A stretch of DNA of 64,000 nucleotides. It comes from Gp6-AA40 sp964505975. GTDB taxonomy: Bacteria > Acidobacteriota > Vicinamibacteria > Vicinamibacterales > UBA2999. How positions within the stretch are numbered: the stretch's first letter is position 1; each line of letters starts with the position of its first letter. The translations under genes were made by a program, and so were the position numbers. Shown here piece by piece: positions 8,170 to 16,909 of this stretch. Under the pieces are notes generated by a model. That model made no database searches. It saw only the letters and a program-made list of their open reading frames with translations, and was not told the DNA's origin. The stretch lies in the NCBI GenBank assembly GCA_964505975.1, contig CAZDLW010000001.1, positions 1 to 64,000 on the forward strand, in the 5' to 3' direction.

Positions 8170-10998
8170 GTGATCGGCCACACCCTCTCCCATTACCGCA
8201 TCCTGTCGCAGCTGGGGCAGGGGGGGATGGGTGTGGTGTACGAAGCCGAGGACACCCGCCTCGGCCGTCGTGTGGCCATCAAGATGCTGCCGCCCGACGC
8301 CTGCTGTGATGGGCAGGCGATGCAGCGCTTCCTGCGCGAAGCGCGCATCATCTCCTCGCTCACCCATCCCCACATCTGCACCCTCTACGACATCGGCGAG
8401 CACCAGGGCCAGCAGTTCATGGTGATGGAGCTCATCGACGGCGAGTCGCTCGCGGCGCGCATCGCGCGCGGACCGCTGCCGGTGGAGGACGCCATCGAGC
8501 TGTGCGTGCAGATCGCCGATGCGCTCGACGCCGCCCACGGGCGCGGCATCGTGCACCGTGACATCAAACCCGCAAACCTGTTCGTCACGAGCCGCGGGAA
8601 GGTCAAGGTGCTGGACTTCGGCGTTGCAAAGCTCTCGGAAGGCGGACGCGGCCGGGACGAGGTGGCTGAGACCGCTCCGAACGACGAGGTGATGACGACG
8701 GCGGGGACGGCGGTCGGGACGGTTGCGTACATGTCACCGGAGCAGGCGCGCGGGCAGGAGATTGACGCCAGGAGCGATCTGTTCTCGCTGGGTGCCGTGA
8801 TGTTCGAGATGGTGACCGGGACGCCGCCGTTTCCTGGCGCCACTCCAGCCGTTGTCTTCGAGGGCATTCTGACGAAGCCGACGCCTGTGCCGTCGAGGCT
8901 CAATCCGCACGTGCCGGCGGAGCTCGACCGCATCGTGCTCGAGGCTCTCGCGAAGGATCGTGAGAGGCGGTACCAGAGCGCAACCGATCTGCGTGCGGAT
9001 CTCGAGCGTCTCGAGCGAGAGAGCAAGTCTGGCCGCGCCGCGGCCCCGCGGAGTAGTTCGGTGCTGGCAACCGGGACACCTCGCCTGCGCACCGCGGCCG
9101 GGGCATGGCTCGTGGGCGCGCCGCTCGTCACCGCCGGTGTGATAGCGCTGGTGTTCCTGGTCCTGTGGCAATCGACCCGGGCGCCGGCACTGACCTCCCG
9201 CGATCTCGTGGTGCTGACCGATTTCGTCAACCGTACTGGCGATACGATGTTCGACGACACACTCGCCGAGGCGCTTGCTCTGCAGTTGCGTCAGTCGCCG
9301 TTCCTCAACCTGCTCAGCGATCAGCAGGCACAGTCTACGCTCCGTCTGATGGGGCGGGATCCAATGGATCCCATCACCCCGGAGATGGGCGCTGAGGTCT
9401 GCCAGCGCGTAGGAGCACGAGCGACGCTCGGCGGGGCCATCTCCAGTCTCGGCTCGGCGTACGTTCTCACGTTGAGTGCACGCGACTGCGTTACCGGGTC
9501 GGTGCTCGCGGAAGCCCAGATCCAGGCTGCGGGCAAGGAAACAGTACTGGTCTCGCTCGGCGAAGCCGCATCCCGGCTGCGCGAACAGCTTGGCGAGACG
9601 CTCGCCTCCCTCGAGCGATACGACGCCCCGATCGAGGAGGGCACGACGCCATCGCTCGACGCGCTCAAAGCGTACAGCCAGGGGATCCTCACGCGGCGCG
9701 CGCAGGGGGACTTTGCGTCGGTGCCGTTCTTCGTGCGCGCGATTGAGCTGGATCCGGACTTCGCGCTCGCCCACGCTCGGCTCGGCACGGTCTACACGAA
9801 TCTGGGCGAAATCGAACGATCGGTCCCCCACACGACGCGGGCCCATGAGCTGCGCAACCGCGTCAGTGAGCGCGAACGCTACTACATCGACGCCCGGTAC
9901 TTCAGCGCCGTATCACGGGACACGGATCGGGCCATCGAGGTGTACAGGCTCTGGAAGACCACGTACCCGAACGACCACACACCGTACATCAACCTAGGCT
10001 CGCTCCATCGTGGACGCGGCGAGATCGGGGAAGCGGTCAGCACTCTCGAAGAAGCCGTCCGGCTGGCTCCCGACGAGCCGATTGCGCAGCTCAATCTCGC
10101 GTTCGCGTATCTGGACGAGTCGCGTTTCGAGGAGGCTCGCACGTTGTTTCAGTCCGTGCTGTCGGTGGTGGACAGCACACAGGCACGCATCGGCCTCATC
10201 GTGCTCGGCATCTTCACGCGAGACGATGCCCTGATTGATGCGCAGGTGGCTGCCACGAGCGGTCGCCGCGATGAAGGGGATGTGCTGGTCGCGCGCGCGG
10301 CTGGCGCGCTGTACCTGGGACGTGTCGGCCAGGCCCGTCGGTTGTTCGAGGAGCTGGCTCGACGTCATGAGACCCTGGTCGCTGCTCAGCGAGCGCGCGC
10401 GGACATGTTGAGCATGGCGGTCAATCTGGCGCTCGTCGGCGATCTGTCGACCGCGCGCCAGTGGGTGCAGCGCGTACGGGCCCGAGGGCGGCTCGGCGCG
10501 GGGACCGCCGAAGAAGAGGTCACACTTGCGGGACTGATCGGGGACGAGGCTCTTGCGCGAGGCGCTCTCGATACCGCGCTTGCCGAGGCTGGTGACGGTG
10601 CCGATGCGCGGATGCGCGAACGGGTGATGCGGGCCTCGGCAGCGGAGGCCCACGGACGTACGGGGGATGCCCTCGACGAGCTCGGTTCGGTGCCGTTCGA
10701 GCGGCGCTATGCGCGCGCCGTCTTTCTGCGGGCCTGGTTGTCGGCAAAGGTCGGCCAGTGGGACGAGGTCGTTCGCGCGGCGAGCTGGCTGCTGGACGGC
10801 CCCGGTCCGGACACGCACGCAGTGTGGGCTGGCCCCGCGTTGATGCGGGCACTGCGCGCGCAGGCGTACGCCCGCCTCGGTCGTCCCGAAGAGGCACGGG
10901 CGGCGTACGAGGACTTCTTCGAGTTCTGGAGGGATGCCGATCAAGACGTGCCGATCCTGCAGGATGCCCGGCGCGAGTACGCGAAACTCGGGTCTTAG
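8170..10998 (+). CDS. Membrane Ser/Thr protein kinase with TPR sensor region
   Basis: A 942-residue PknB-type kinase. Residues 8-275 are the kinase domain, with the glycine loop LGQGGMGVVYEAED, the catalytic Lys in VAIKML, HRDIKPANL near 134, DFGVAKL near 157 and the MSPEQARG activation-segment motif. A single membrane helix lies near 314-334. The outer part (about 340-942) starts with SRDLVVLTDFVNRTGD, a segment common in this kinase type, and continues with TPR-like helical repeats such as FALAHARLGTVYTNLGEIE and PYINLGSLHRGRGEIGEA. This architecture is widespread in Acidobacteriota and is thought to relay outside signals by phosphorylating cytoplasmic targets; the ligand is unknown. The GTG start is supported by a -10 box six bases upstream. 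It converges on the BACON protein across repeat A1. Confidence 0.92.
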   Translation: MIGHTLSHYRILSQLGQGGMGVVYEAEDTRLGRRVAIKMLPPDACCDGQAMQRFLREARIISSLTHPHICTLYDIGEHQGQQFMVMELIDGESLAARIARGPLPVEDAIELCVQIADALDAAHGRGIVHRDIKPANLFVTSRGKVKVLDFGVAKLSEGGRGRDEVAETAPNDEVMTTAGTAVGTVAYMSPEQARGQEIDARSDLFSLGAVMFEMVTGTPPFPGATPAVVFEGILTKPTPVPSRLNPHVPAELDRIVLEALAKDRERRYQSATDLRADLERLERESKSGRAAAPRSSSVLATGTPRLRTAAGAWLVGAPLVTAGVIALVFLVLWQSTRAPALTSRDLVVLTDFVNRTGDTMFDDTLAEALALQLRQSPFLNLLSDQQAQSTLRLMGRDPMDPITPEMGAEVCQRVGARATLGGAISSLGSAYVLTLSARDCVTGSVLAEAQIQAAGKETVLVSLGEAASRLREQLGETLASLERYDAPIEEGTTPSLDALKAYSQGILTRRAQGDFASVPFFVRAIELDPDFALAHARLGTVYTNLGEIERSVPHTTRAHELRNRVSERERYYIDARYFSAVSRDTDRAIEVYRLWKTTYPNDHTPYINLGSLHRGRGEIGEAVSTLEEAVRLAPDEPIAQLNLAFAYLDESRFEEARTLFQSVLSVVDSTQARIGLIVLGIFTRDDALIDAQVAATSGRRDEGDVLVARAAGALYLGRVGQARRLFEELARRHETLVAAQRARADMLSMAVNLALVGDLSTARQWVQRVRARGRLGAGTAEEEVTLAGLIGDEALARGALDTALAEAGDGADARMRERVMRASAAEAHGRTGDALDELGSVPFERRYARAVFLRAWLSAKVGQWDEVVRAASWLLDGPGPDTHAVWAGPALMRALRAQAYARLGRPEEARAAYEDFFEFWRDADQDVPILQDARREYAKLGS

Positions 10999-11062
10999 GA
11001 CCGTCAGACAGGTACGTCCCGAGTGCCCGTGTTCCGCCGCGCAACCAACCCCGGCCCTCGCC

Positions 11063-11271
11063 CTGAGTTGCGACGTGGCGGCTCCCGACGACAGCCCGGG
11101 CCCCCAACGCGCCTGCGCGTTGGGGTGGCGTCGCGCGGTAAAACGCATCCTCCGGTGCGACGCGCGAGCAAGAGCTGGGTCCCGCAACCCAGCTCGGTCG
11201 TCACGCTCCGGATGCGTTTTGCCTGACTGGTGCCGCGCGAGTCGTAGGTCGCCGGCCCTGTCTCAACTCAA
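11063..11271. repeat. Family A nested palindromic element, copy A1
   Basis: Lies in the convergent gap between the kinase and the BACON gene. Outer arms: TGAGTTGCGAC near 11064 against GTCTCAACTCA ending near 11271. Middle stem: AAAACGCATCC (11140-11150) against GGATGCGTTTT (11210-11220). Central hairpin: GAGCTGGGT (11172-11180) against ACCCAGCTC (11187-11195), loop CCCGCA. This copy has an extra internal hairpin, CCCCAACGCG/CGCGTTGGGG, near 11101-11125. Other copies are at 25931, 38677, 52332 and 58208, with a half copy at 14876. Confidence 0.85.
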
Positions 11272-11287
11272 GCGAGCGCCGGGATAG

Positions 11288-14089
11288 TCACGTCAGGTCT
11301 TGCCCTGCCGCGTGGCTGGTTGGGAGCACCCAGGCGGTCAATGCCGCGAATACGGTGTCTGGGGCCGCAGAGCGGTCCACAGCCACGGCGCCAGCCTGAT
11401 TGATCGTGTAGGTCTGCCCGGCAATCGTGACCGTTCCGTTTCGTACCGCCGCCGACGTGTTCGCCGCGACCTGGAGAGTGACGGTTCCATTGCCACTGCC
11501 ACTGCTGCCGCTCGTCACGGTAATCCATGCGACGTTGCTGGTGGCGGTCCAGTTGCACCACGCCTGTGCGGTGACCTGCACGGCGAAGGTGCCGCCCAGA
11601 GCCGATGCCGCCTGGCTGGACGGGTTGATGCTGTAGACACACGCCGCGGCCGCCTGATTGACGGTGTAGGTCTGCCCGGCAATCGTGACGGTACCGGTTC
11701 GCGGCGCCCCCGTGTTGGCGGCCACCGACATGTTCACCGTGCCGTTGCCCGTTCCGCTGCTGCCGCCCGTCACGGTGATCCACGCGACGTTGCTGGTCGC
11801 GGTCCAGTTACACCACGCTTGTGTGCTGACCTGTGCCGCGAACGTGCCGCCCTGGACCGGCGCTGCCTGGCTGGTTGGCGTGACGAGGTACACGCAGGCG
11901 GCCGCCGTCTGGTTGACCGTATAGGTCTGTCCCGCGATGGTCGCCGTGCCGCTCCGCGCTGCGCCGGTGTTGGCGGCCACAGAGATGGCGACGGTTCCAT
12001 TGCCGGTGCCGCTGCTGCTGCTCGTCACGGTGATCCATGCGGCGTTGCTGCTGGCGGTCCAGTTACACCACGACTGCGCCGTGACTTGCACGGAGAAGGA
12101 CCCGCCCTGGGTGGGGGCCGCCTGGCTCGTCGGGTTGATGGCGTACGTGCACGTGGCCGCGGCCTGGTTGACGGTGTAGGTCTGTCCGGTAATCGTGACC
12201 GTGCCGGCGCGTGGTCCGCCGCTGTTGGCCGCCACGGACACGGTGACGGTTCCGTTGCCGCTGCCACTGCCGCCGGCGGTCACCGTGATCCACGACACAT
12301 TGCTGCTGGTCGTCCAGTTACACCACGACTGCGCCGTGACCTGCACGGTGAAGCTGCCGCCCCCAACGGGCGCCGCCTGGCTGGTTGGACTGATGGCGTA
12401 GGCACACGCGGCTGCCGCCTGGTTCACGGTGAACGTCTGTCCGGCAATTGTGACTGTTCCCGTGCGCGGCGCCCCGGGGTTGGCCGCAACCGACATGTTC
12501 ACGGGGCCATTGCCCGCACCACTGCTGCCGCCCGTGACAGTGATCCACGAGGCGTTGCTGCTGGCCGTCCAGGCGCACCAGGACGGTGCGGTCACCTGCA
12601 CGGCAAGCGCACCGCCCTGTACCGCCACCGTCTGACCTGTGCTGTTCAGCGTGTAGCTGCACGCCGCCGCGGCCTGCGTCACCGTATAGATCTGGCCGGC
12701 AATCGTGACGATGTCCACCCGCGGCGGGCCGGGGTTGGCCTGGACCTGAAGGCTCACCGGTCCGCTGCCGGTGCCGCCCAGACCGCCCGTGAGGACGATC
12801 CATGGCGCGTTGCTCGTCGCCACCCAGTCGCACCAGGCTTGCGTGGACACCTGTACCGCGAACGCTCCGCCCTCCACCGGGGCGGCCGTGCCGCTCGGGC
12901 TGATGCTGTACACGCAGGCGGATGCCGCCTGTGTGACGGTGTACGTGTGACCGGCAATCGTGGCCGTGCCGCTCCGGGGACCTCCCGAATTGGTGGCCAC
13001 AGCAAGCTCCACGGTGCCATTGCCGGTGCCGCTGCCGCCATTGGGGACCGTGATCCAGGACACGTTGCTCGTCACGGTCCAGTCGCACCACGCCTGCGCG
13101 GCAACCTGCACGGACAGCATCCCGCCCTGGACCGGCGCCGACCCGCTGGTCGGACTGATCGAGGTGATGCAAGCGGGTGCAGCCTGGGTGACGGTGTAGG
13201 TGTGGCCGGCGATCGTGGCGGTACCGGTCCGCGGCGCGCCAGTGTTGGGAGCCACCGTCAGACTGACGGTGCCGTTGCCGGCGCCCGCGTCGCCGCTCGT
13301 AACGGCAATCCAGGCGGCGTTGCTCGTCGCGGTCCAATCGCACCACCCCTGCGTCGTCACATCCACGGTGAAGACGCCCCCTTGTACGGGTGCAGTCTGG
13401 GTGGTCGTGCTGAGGCTGGAGGCACAGGCGGCGCCTGCCTGCGTCACCGCATAGGCATGACCAGCGATGGCGACGACACCGGTACGGGGTGCGCCTGGGT
13501 TCTCCGCGACCCGCAGGCTGACGGTTCCATTGCCGTCGCCGCTGGCGCCTCCCGTCACCGTTACCCACGGCAACTGGCTCGTGGCCGTCCACTGACAGCC
13601 CGTGAGCGTACTGACCGTAATGCTGGCTTGTCCACCTTCCGCGCCAAATGTGCCGGTGCCGGAGCTCAAGGTCGCGCCGCACGCAGCCCCCATCTGGAGA
13701 ACCTCGGCCCGACTGTCGCCGACGAGGACGACGCCGCGTCTCGTGAAAGGCGTTGCGTTCGCGGCCACGGCGAAGTTCACCTGTCCGTTGCCCTGACCGC
13801 TCGCGCCGGCCGTGATGGTGATCCAGGCCACCTCGCTCGTGACGGACCAGGCGCATTCGCGCGCGGTGGTCACCGTCAGGCTGCCGGTCCCGCCCTCGGC
13901 CGCCACGTCGGGAAGGCTGTCAGGCACGGAAATCGTGCACCTGGTATCGGTAGGACCAAGGTCACTCGGGCCGACGATATCCGTGGATGTCGAGCCACAC
14001 GCGTTGACGAACAACGTCACTGCGGCGGCAACGCCGATCATCAGCCATCGGGTCTGCCGATCCGGACACGGGCGTCGAAGCGTGTGCAT
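11288..14089 (-). CDS. Lipoprotein with ten BACON repeats
   Basis: About 933 residues. It starts MHTLRRPCPDRQTRW, then a signal segment MIGVAAAVTLFVNAC with a lipobox-like VNAC, so the mature protein is probably lipid-anchored. It then consists of ten tandem repeats of about 85 residues. Each shows APVQGG, W-C-x-W, a SNxxWITVT core, SSGxGNGTV, and a PRTGTxTIAGxTYTVxQA ending, which is the BACON family of beta-sandwich domains, associated with glycan or mucin binding. Each repeat carries two conserved Cys, suggesting one disulfide per domain. The last seven repeats are very similar at DNA level, implying recent duplication or homogenisation. The ATG at 14089 has no strong Shine-Dalgarno sequence; an in-frame ATG 16 codons downstream is an alternative. 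A long antisense open frame is a composition shadow. Confidence 0.87.
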   Translation of the reverse strand: MHTLRRPCPDRQTRWLMIGVAAAVTLFVNACGSTSTDIVGPSDLGPTDTRCTISVPDSLPDVAAEGGTGSLTVTTARECAWSVTSEVAWITITAGASGQGNGQVNFAVAANATPFTRRGVVLVGDSRAEVLQMGAACGATLSSGTGTFGAEGGQASITVSTLTGCQWTATSQLPWVTVTGGASGDGNGTVSLRVAENPGAPRTGVVAIAGHAYAVTQAGAACASSLSTTTQTAPVQGGVFTVDVTTQGWCDWTATSNAAWIAVTSGDAGAGNGTVSLTVAPNTGAPRTGTATIAGHTYTVTQAAPACITSISPTSGSAPVQGGMLSVQVAAQAWCDWTVTSNVSWITVPNGGSGTGNGTVELAVATNSGGPRSGTATIAGHTYTVTQAASACVYSISPSGTAAPVEGGAFAVQVSTQAWCDWVATSNAPWIVLTGGLGGTGSGPVSLQVQANPGPPRVDIVTIAGQIYTVTQAAAACSYTLNSTGQTVAVQGGALAVQVTAPSWCAWTASSNASWITVTGGSSGAGNGPVNMSVAANPGAPRTGTVTIAGQTFTVNQAAAACAYAISPTSQAAPVGGGSFTVQVTAQSWCNWTTSSNVSWITVTAGGSGSGNGTVTVSVAANSGGPRAGTVTITGQTYTVNQAAATCTYAINPTSQAAPTQGGSFSVQVTAQSWCNWTASSNAAWITVTSSSSGTGNGTVAISVAANTGAARSGTATIAGQTYTVNQTAAACVYLVTPTSQAAPVQGGTFAAQVSTQAWCNWTATSNVAWITVTGGSSGTGNGTVNMSVAANTGAPRTGTVTIAGQTYTVNQAAAACVYSINPSSQAASALGGTFAVQVTAQAWCNWTATSNVAWITVTSGSSGSGNGTVTLQVAANTSAAVRNGTVTIAGQTYTINQAGAVAVDRSAAPDTVFAALTAWVLPTSHAAGQDLT

Positions 14090-14115
14090 CGGGGGTATCA
14101 CGCGCGGTCTTCGAG

Positions 14116-14269
14116 AAAACCAGCCACGGGGCCCCGCCCCTTGATATCCCCGCTGAGCCCCGCGGCTGGTTGCCAAAATCTCTTTGCCGCGCTTCGCGCG
14201 GCTACTGGTGTGTCCGCGATGCGGTCGGGGCAACGAGTACGAAATTCGCGTGTGGGGCCGCATAGCGGT
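14116..14269 (+). repeat. Family B composite hairpin element, copy B1
   Basis: A full copy lying 26 bp upstream of the BACON gene start. It begins with a long hairpin, AACCAGCC (14116-14123) pairing with GGCTGGTT (14162-14169), with GATATC in the apical loop. A small GCGCTTCGCGC hairpin and a degenerate middle section follow, then the conserved end with AACGAGTAC, AAATTCGCG and GCATAGCGGTCC (to 14269). Other copies are at 14346 (partial), 14525 (reverse), 46491, 48881 (partial) and 61575. Confidence 0.82.
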
Positions 14270-14345
14270 CCGATAAGACGAATGCACGAGAAAGGCCACA
14301 GTCGGGCTTGGTTGCCATGATCTCCTGCCACGCATGCGGCGGCGA

Positions 14346-14424
14346 GGATCGCTGTGCGGTGCCATGCACTGACTACGACATTCGCCTTTCGGGCCGCATG
14401 GCGGTCCAACGCGTGGACGTCGGA
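14346..14424 (+). repeat. Family B partial copy B2
   Basis: Only the distal half is recognisable: ACTACGACATTCGCC, then GGGCCGCATGGCGGTCC and AACG, aligning with the ends of B1 and B4. The proximal hairpin is missing. It lies in the gene-poor repeat cluster between 14090 and 14991. Confidence 0.6.
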
Positions 14425-14524
14425 ATTCCTGCGAGTGGCAGCGGGAAGTCGTGCTCGCGGAAGACCGCCTGGACAACTGCTAAGCATAAGGCAAGATTCG
14501 CGCTTTGGGCGATCCTTCTGCACA

Positions 14525-14681
14525 GAGACCGCTCTGCGGCCAAGAACGCGAATTCTGTCCTCGTTGTGCGTCGACGACCTGCGGGCGCATAGCGGTCCTG
14601 GCGCGCGAAGCGCGCCACAGAGACACTGCCAACCAGCCAAGGGCCTTGCACGGATATCAAGGCAAGGGCCTTTGGCTGGTT
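14525..14681 (-). repeat. Family B copy B3 (reverse orientation)
   Basis: A full copy in the opposite orientation to B1. On the minus strand it reads AACCAGCC, the hairpin with GATATC near its apex, GGCTGGTT, a GCGCGCTTCGCGCGC hairpin, AGGACCGCTATGCG, and ends AGAATTCGCGTTCTTGG with a CAGAGCGGTC terminus. The stem sequence of the first hairpin differs from B1 but remains self-complementary (AAGGCCC/GGGCCTT). Confidence 0.8.
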
Positions 14682-14756
14682 CTACAGGCTCCGTTCACAC
14701 CTCCCGATAGACCGATCCATGTCGGTGCCCCGAGGTTGCGGATCCGTCCCTGGGGT

Positions 14757-14875
14757 GTGCGGACACGGCCGCTGTCACTCCTCATCCTCCTGGTCTGGGT
14801 GGGAACGATGGTGACCCTGGTCAACCGGTCCTGCGTCCAGGCGACGGGCGCCACGCTGGCTGATGAATTCCTCCA
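14757..14875 (+). pseudogene. N-terminal remnant of a membrane protein, cut at a family A half copy
   Basis: From a GTG at 14757 the frame reads VRTRPLSLLILLVWVGTMV and then TLVNRSCVQATGATLADEF, with one strong membrane helix. It resembles the N-terminus of large membrane-anchored transglutaminase-like proteins of this lineage, by recollection and not by search. After about 38 codons the coding character stops where half element A6 begins (14876). No downstream domain is present, so I read it as a gene truncated at the element. It could instead be a chance hydrophobic frame. Confidence 0.4.
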
Positions 14876-14985
14876 CCCGCGCGAAGTCGTCGGGAGCAAG
14901 ACGCAGGGCACATCGGCGCGACCCCGCGCACACAATCTGCGTCGTGTGCTGAATCCCAGGATACGCAGAAGCTGTCTGGCCCGGC
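14876..14985 (-). repeat. Family A half element, copy A6
   Basis: Aligns with the reverse complement of the left arm of copy A2 (25931-26020): GTCGTCGGGAGC, CATCGGC-CGACC and ACACAATCTG are shared, in order, ending near AGAAGC. The core stem and central hairpin are missing, so this is one arm only. It directly follows the truncated reading frame at 14757-14875 and ends just before the glucokinase stop. Confidence 0.62.
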
Positions 14986-14991
14986 TGCGCC

Positions 14992-15966
14992 TCAGGGCGC
15001 CAGTTCCTGCGCGTGTACGGCCGCTCCCAGGAGCGCCGCGTCGGGAATCAGAATCACCTTGACCGGGATGTTCGACAGCAGTTCCGCCATCGGTGGCTTG
15101 GCGCAGAACGCATGCATGAAGGCCCCGGCCTGCAGCGCGGGCAGGATCTTGGGAGCGATGCCGCCGCCCACGTAGAGCCCGGAGACGGCCAGGCCCCGCA
15201 GTGCCAGGTTTCCCGCTTCGGCCCCGTACGCGCTCACGAACATCTGGAGTGCTTCGGTGCACCCCTGGCAGCGGCCGGCCAGCCCGGCCTGTGACACACG
15301 GGCGGGAATGTCGGGGGCGGTCACCCCATCCAGCATCCGGCATTCGACGCCGCGATGGGTGAATCGGTGCAGGTTCAAGAGGCCCGGGCCGCTCAGGACG
15401 TGCTCGACCTCGACCCGTCCGTACAGATCCCGAAGCATGCGCACGAGCTCGATCTCGCGGTCGGTACGCGCCGCGAAATCCGCGTGGCCCCCCTCTGATG
15501 GTGCAGGCACCAACCGGCCATGGATGCGGTGCAAGTAGGACTGACCAAGACCCGTGCCCGCCGCGATGATGGCCGCGTTGCCCTCGGGGTGCGGCACGCC
15601 TTCCTGGAGCAGCGCGTACTCGTCGGCTGTCAGCAGGTCCACGCCGTTCGCCATGGCTTCCAGGTCGTTCAGGAGCTGGACGCGCGGTGTGCCGAATCGC
15701 ACCGTCACCTCGTCTGCAGAGATGTTCCAGTGGATGTTGGTCAATCGCGCGGTGTTGGCGACGACCGGGCCGGCGACGCCCACTGCGGCGGCTTCGATGA
15801 TGAAAGGCTGATGGATGTCGCGCGCGAACTGATTCAAAATGTCCGTGAAACTCGAAAACGACTGCGTCATGTACGCATGAACGGCCAGGGGGACCGGACG
15901 TTGGCGATCGCGGTCGAACAGCCCCAGGAGCGTCTTCGTACCTCCGACATCGCCGGCAAGCAGCAT
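14992..15966 (-). CDS. glk: Glucokinase
   Basis: A 324-residue ATP-dependent glucokinase (Glk, PF02685 type) that makes glucose 6-phosphate in the cytoplasm. It begins MLLAGDVGGTKTLLGLFD, carrying the phosphate-binding DVGGTKT motif, followed by VAGPV, LLNDLEAMANG with the catalytic Asp, AAGTGLGQSYL, PSEGGHADFA, and the C-terminal GLYVGGGIAPKI. Length is typical. Its ATG (15966) shares the CATG at 15964-15967 with the ATG of the divergent MerR-TPR frame. A perfect TATAAT on this strand at 16009-16004 is the likely promoter, giving a leader of about 30 bases. Confidence 0.94.
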   Translation of the reverse strand: MLLAGDVGGTKTLLGLFDRDRQRPVPLAVHAYMTQSFSSFTDILNQFARDIHQPFIIEAAAVGVAGPVVANTARLTNIHWNISADEVTVRFGTPRVQLLNDLEAMANGVDLLTADEYALLQEGVPHPEGNAAIIAAGTGLGQSYLHRIHGRLVPAPSEGGHADFAARTDREIELVRMLRDLYGRVEVEHVLSGPGLLNLHRFTHRGVECRMLDGVTAPDIPARVSQAGLAGRCQGCTEALQMFVSAYGAEAGNLALRGLAVSGLYVGGGIAPKILPALQAGAFMHAFCAKPPMAELLSNIPVKVILIPDAALLGAAVHAQELAP

Positions 15967-16843
15967 GCGTCAGTCAGCCTCGCCCAATCCGCGCATCGAG
16001 TGGATTATAGTGAAACGCGTCGTGGGCCCTGCCGGTTCAGCAGCGATATCGCGGCGCCAGGTGCTCGAACGCTACAGACATCTGCGCGACGATCATCTGC
16101 GCTACATGCAGAAGTGGGGCTTGGTCCGACCTGCCCATCGCGCCCACGGCGAGACCTACTACGCGTTCTCCGATCTGACGGTCATCCGGCAGGCTGATGC
16201 CGAGCTGGCTGCGGGCGCCAGCCTCCGCGCGGTGCTACGGTCGCTGCTAGCGTCGCGAAGTGGACAGCTGGCATTCGACTTCCGTCTCGAGGCACATCCC
16301 GCCAAGGTGCTGCAGTTGAAACGACCCGAGCCGCCCCCGATGGTTGCGCTGCTGGATGCGCCTGTCGCGCCCGGACCCACGACGGCAGAACAGCACTTTG
16401 CGGCCGCTTCCGGCCTCGATGATGGAGACCCGGCGAACTTCGAGGCGGCGGCGGCCGAGTACCGCCGCGCGCTCGAGATCGATCCGTCTCTCGTGCCGGC
16501 CCTCATCAACCTCGCGAACATCCACTACGCATGCGACGAGATCATCGAGGCCCAGGTGCTGTACGAGCGGGCAGTGGCGCTCGATCCCGACGTGTTCGAG
16601 GCGCACTTCAACCTGGGCAACATCTTTCACGACCTCGGGCGGTATGCGGAAGCGCAGCGCTGCTATCGGGACGCGCTGCAGCTCAACCCGGCCTTTGCCG
16701 ATGCGCACTTCTACCTCGCCGTGGCGCTCGAGAAGAACGGGCAGTCGCAGCAGGCGCGTCCGCATTGGCGCGCCTACCAGCAGCTTGCGCCGAACGGCGA
16801 GTGGGTGCACCTGGCAAGGGAGTTCTCCGACTCGCCGTCGTGA
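15965..16843 (+). CDS. MerR-like DNA-binding domain fused to TPR repeats
   Basis: 292 residues. Residues 28-95 resemble a MerR-type winged helix (SRRQVLERYRHLRDDHLRYM, QKWGLVRP, YYAFSDLTVIRQ). A Pro-rich linker (about 110-140) leads to TPR repeats, for example FEAHFNLGNIFHDLGRYAEA and ADAHFYLAVALEKNGQ. It is probably a cytoplasmic regulator whose TPR region binds a partner; the target is unknown. The ATG at 15965 shares bases with the divergent glk ATG, leaving no room for a leader, so the GTG at 16010, preceded by GAGTGG, is a realistic alternative start. Divergence from glk suggests, but does not show, control of sugar use. Confidence 0.78.
   Translation: MRQSASPNPRIEWIIVKRVVGPAGSAAISRRQVLERYRHLRDDHLRYMQKWGLVRPAHRAHGETYYAFSDLTVIRQADAELAAGASLRAVLRSLLASRSGQLAFDFRLEAHPAKVLQLKRPEPPPMVALLDAPVAPGPTTAEQHFAAASGLDDGDPANFEAAAAEYRRALEIDPSLVPALINLANIHYACDEIIEAQVLYERAVALDPDVFEAHFNLGNIFHDLGRYAEAQRCYRDALQLNPAFADAHFYLAVALEKNGQSQQARPHWRAYQQLAPNGEWVHLAREFSDSPS
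16004..16009 (-). promoter_or_regulatory. glk: -10 box of glk
   Basis: The plus-strand ATTATA is TATAAT on the minus strand, 38 bases before the glk start. No convincing -35 box is present. The box lies inside the 5' end of the MerR-TPR frame as annotated, so the two genes may interfere with each other. Confidence 0.5.
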
Positions 16844-16909
16844 GCCCTGAATAGAGAGCCGACTTCCCCAGGACACGACAGCCGTCCGTTAACGCGCGAA
16901 CCACAGAGC

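Noticed and set aside
11063..11271. Family A as an ordinary Rho-independent terminator
   Set aside because: No T-run after the stem; the arms are too long; several copies lie upstream of genes.
11288..14089. CRISPR array or satellite DNA at the BACON repeats
   Set aside because: The period is about 258 bp, in frame and coding; no spacer-repeat pattern.
11300..14320. A 1,006-codon plus-strand frame across the BACON gene
   Set aside because: Repetitive only because the BACON repeats on the other strand are; no signal peptide or domain.
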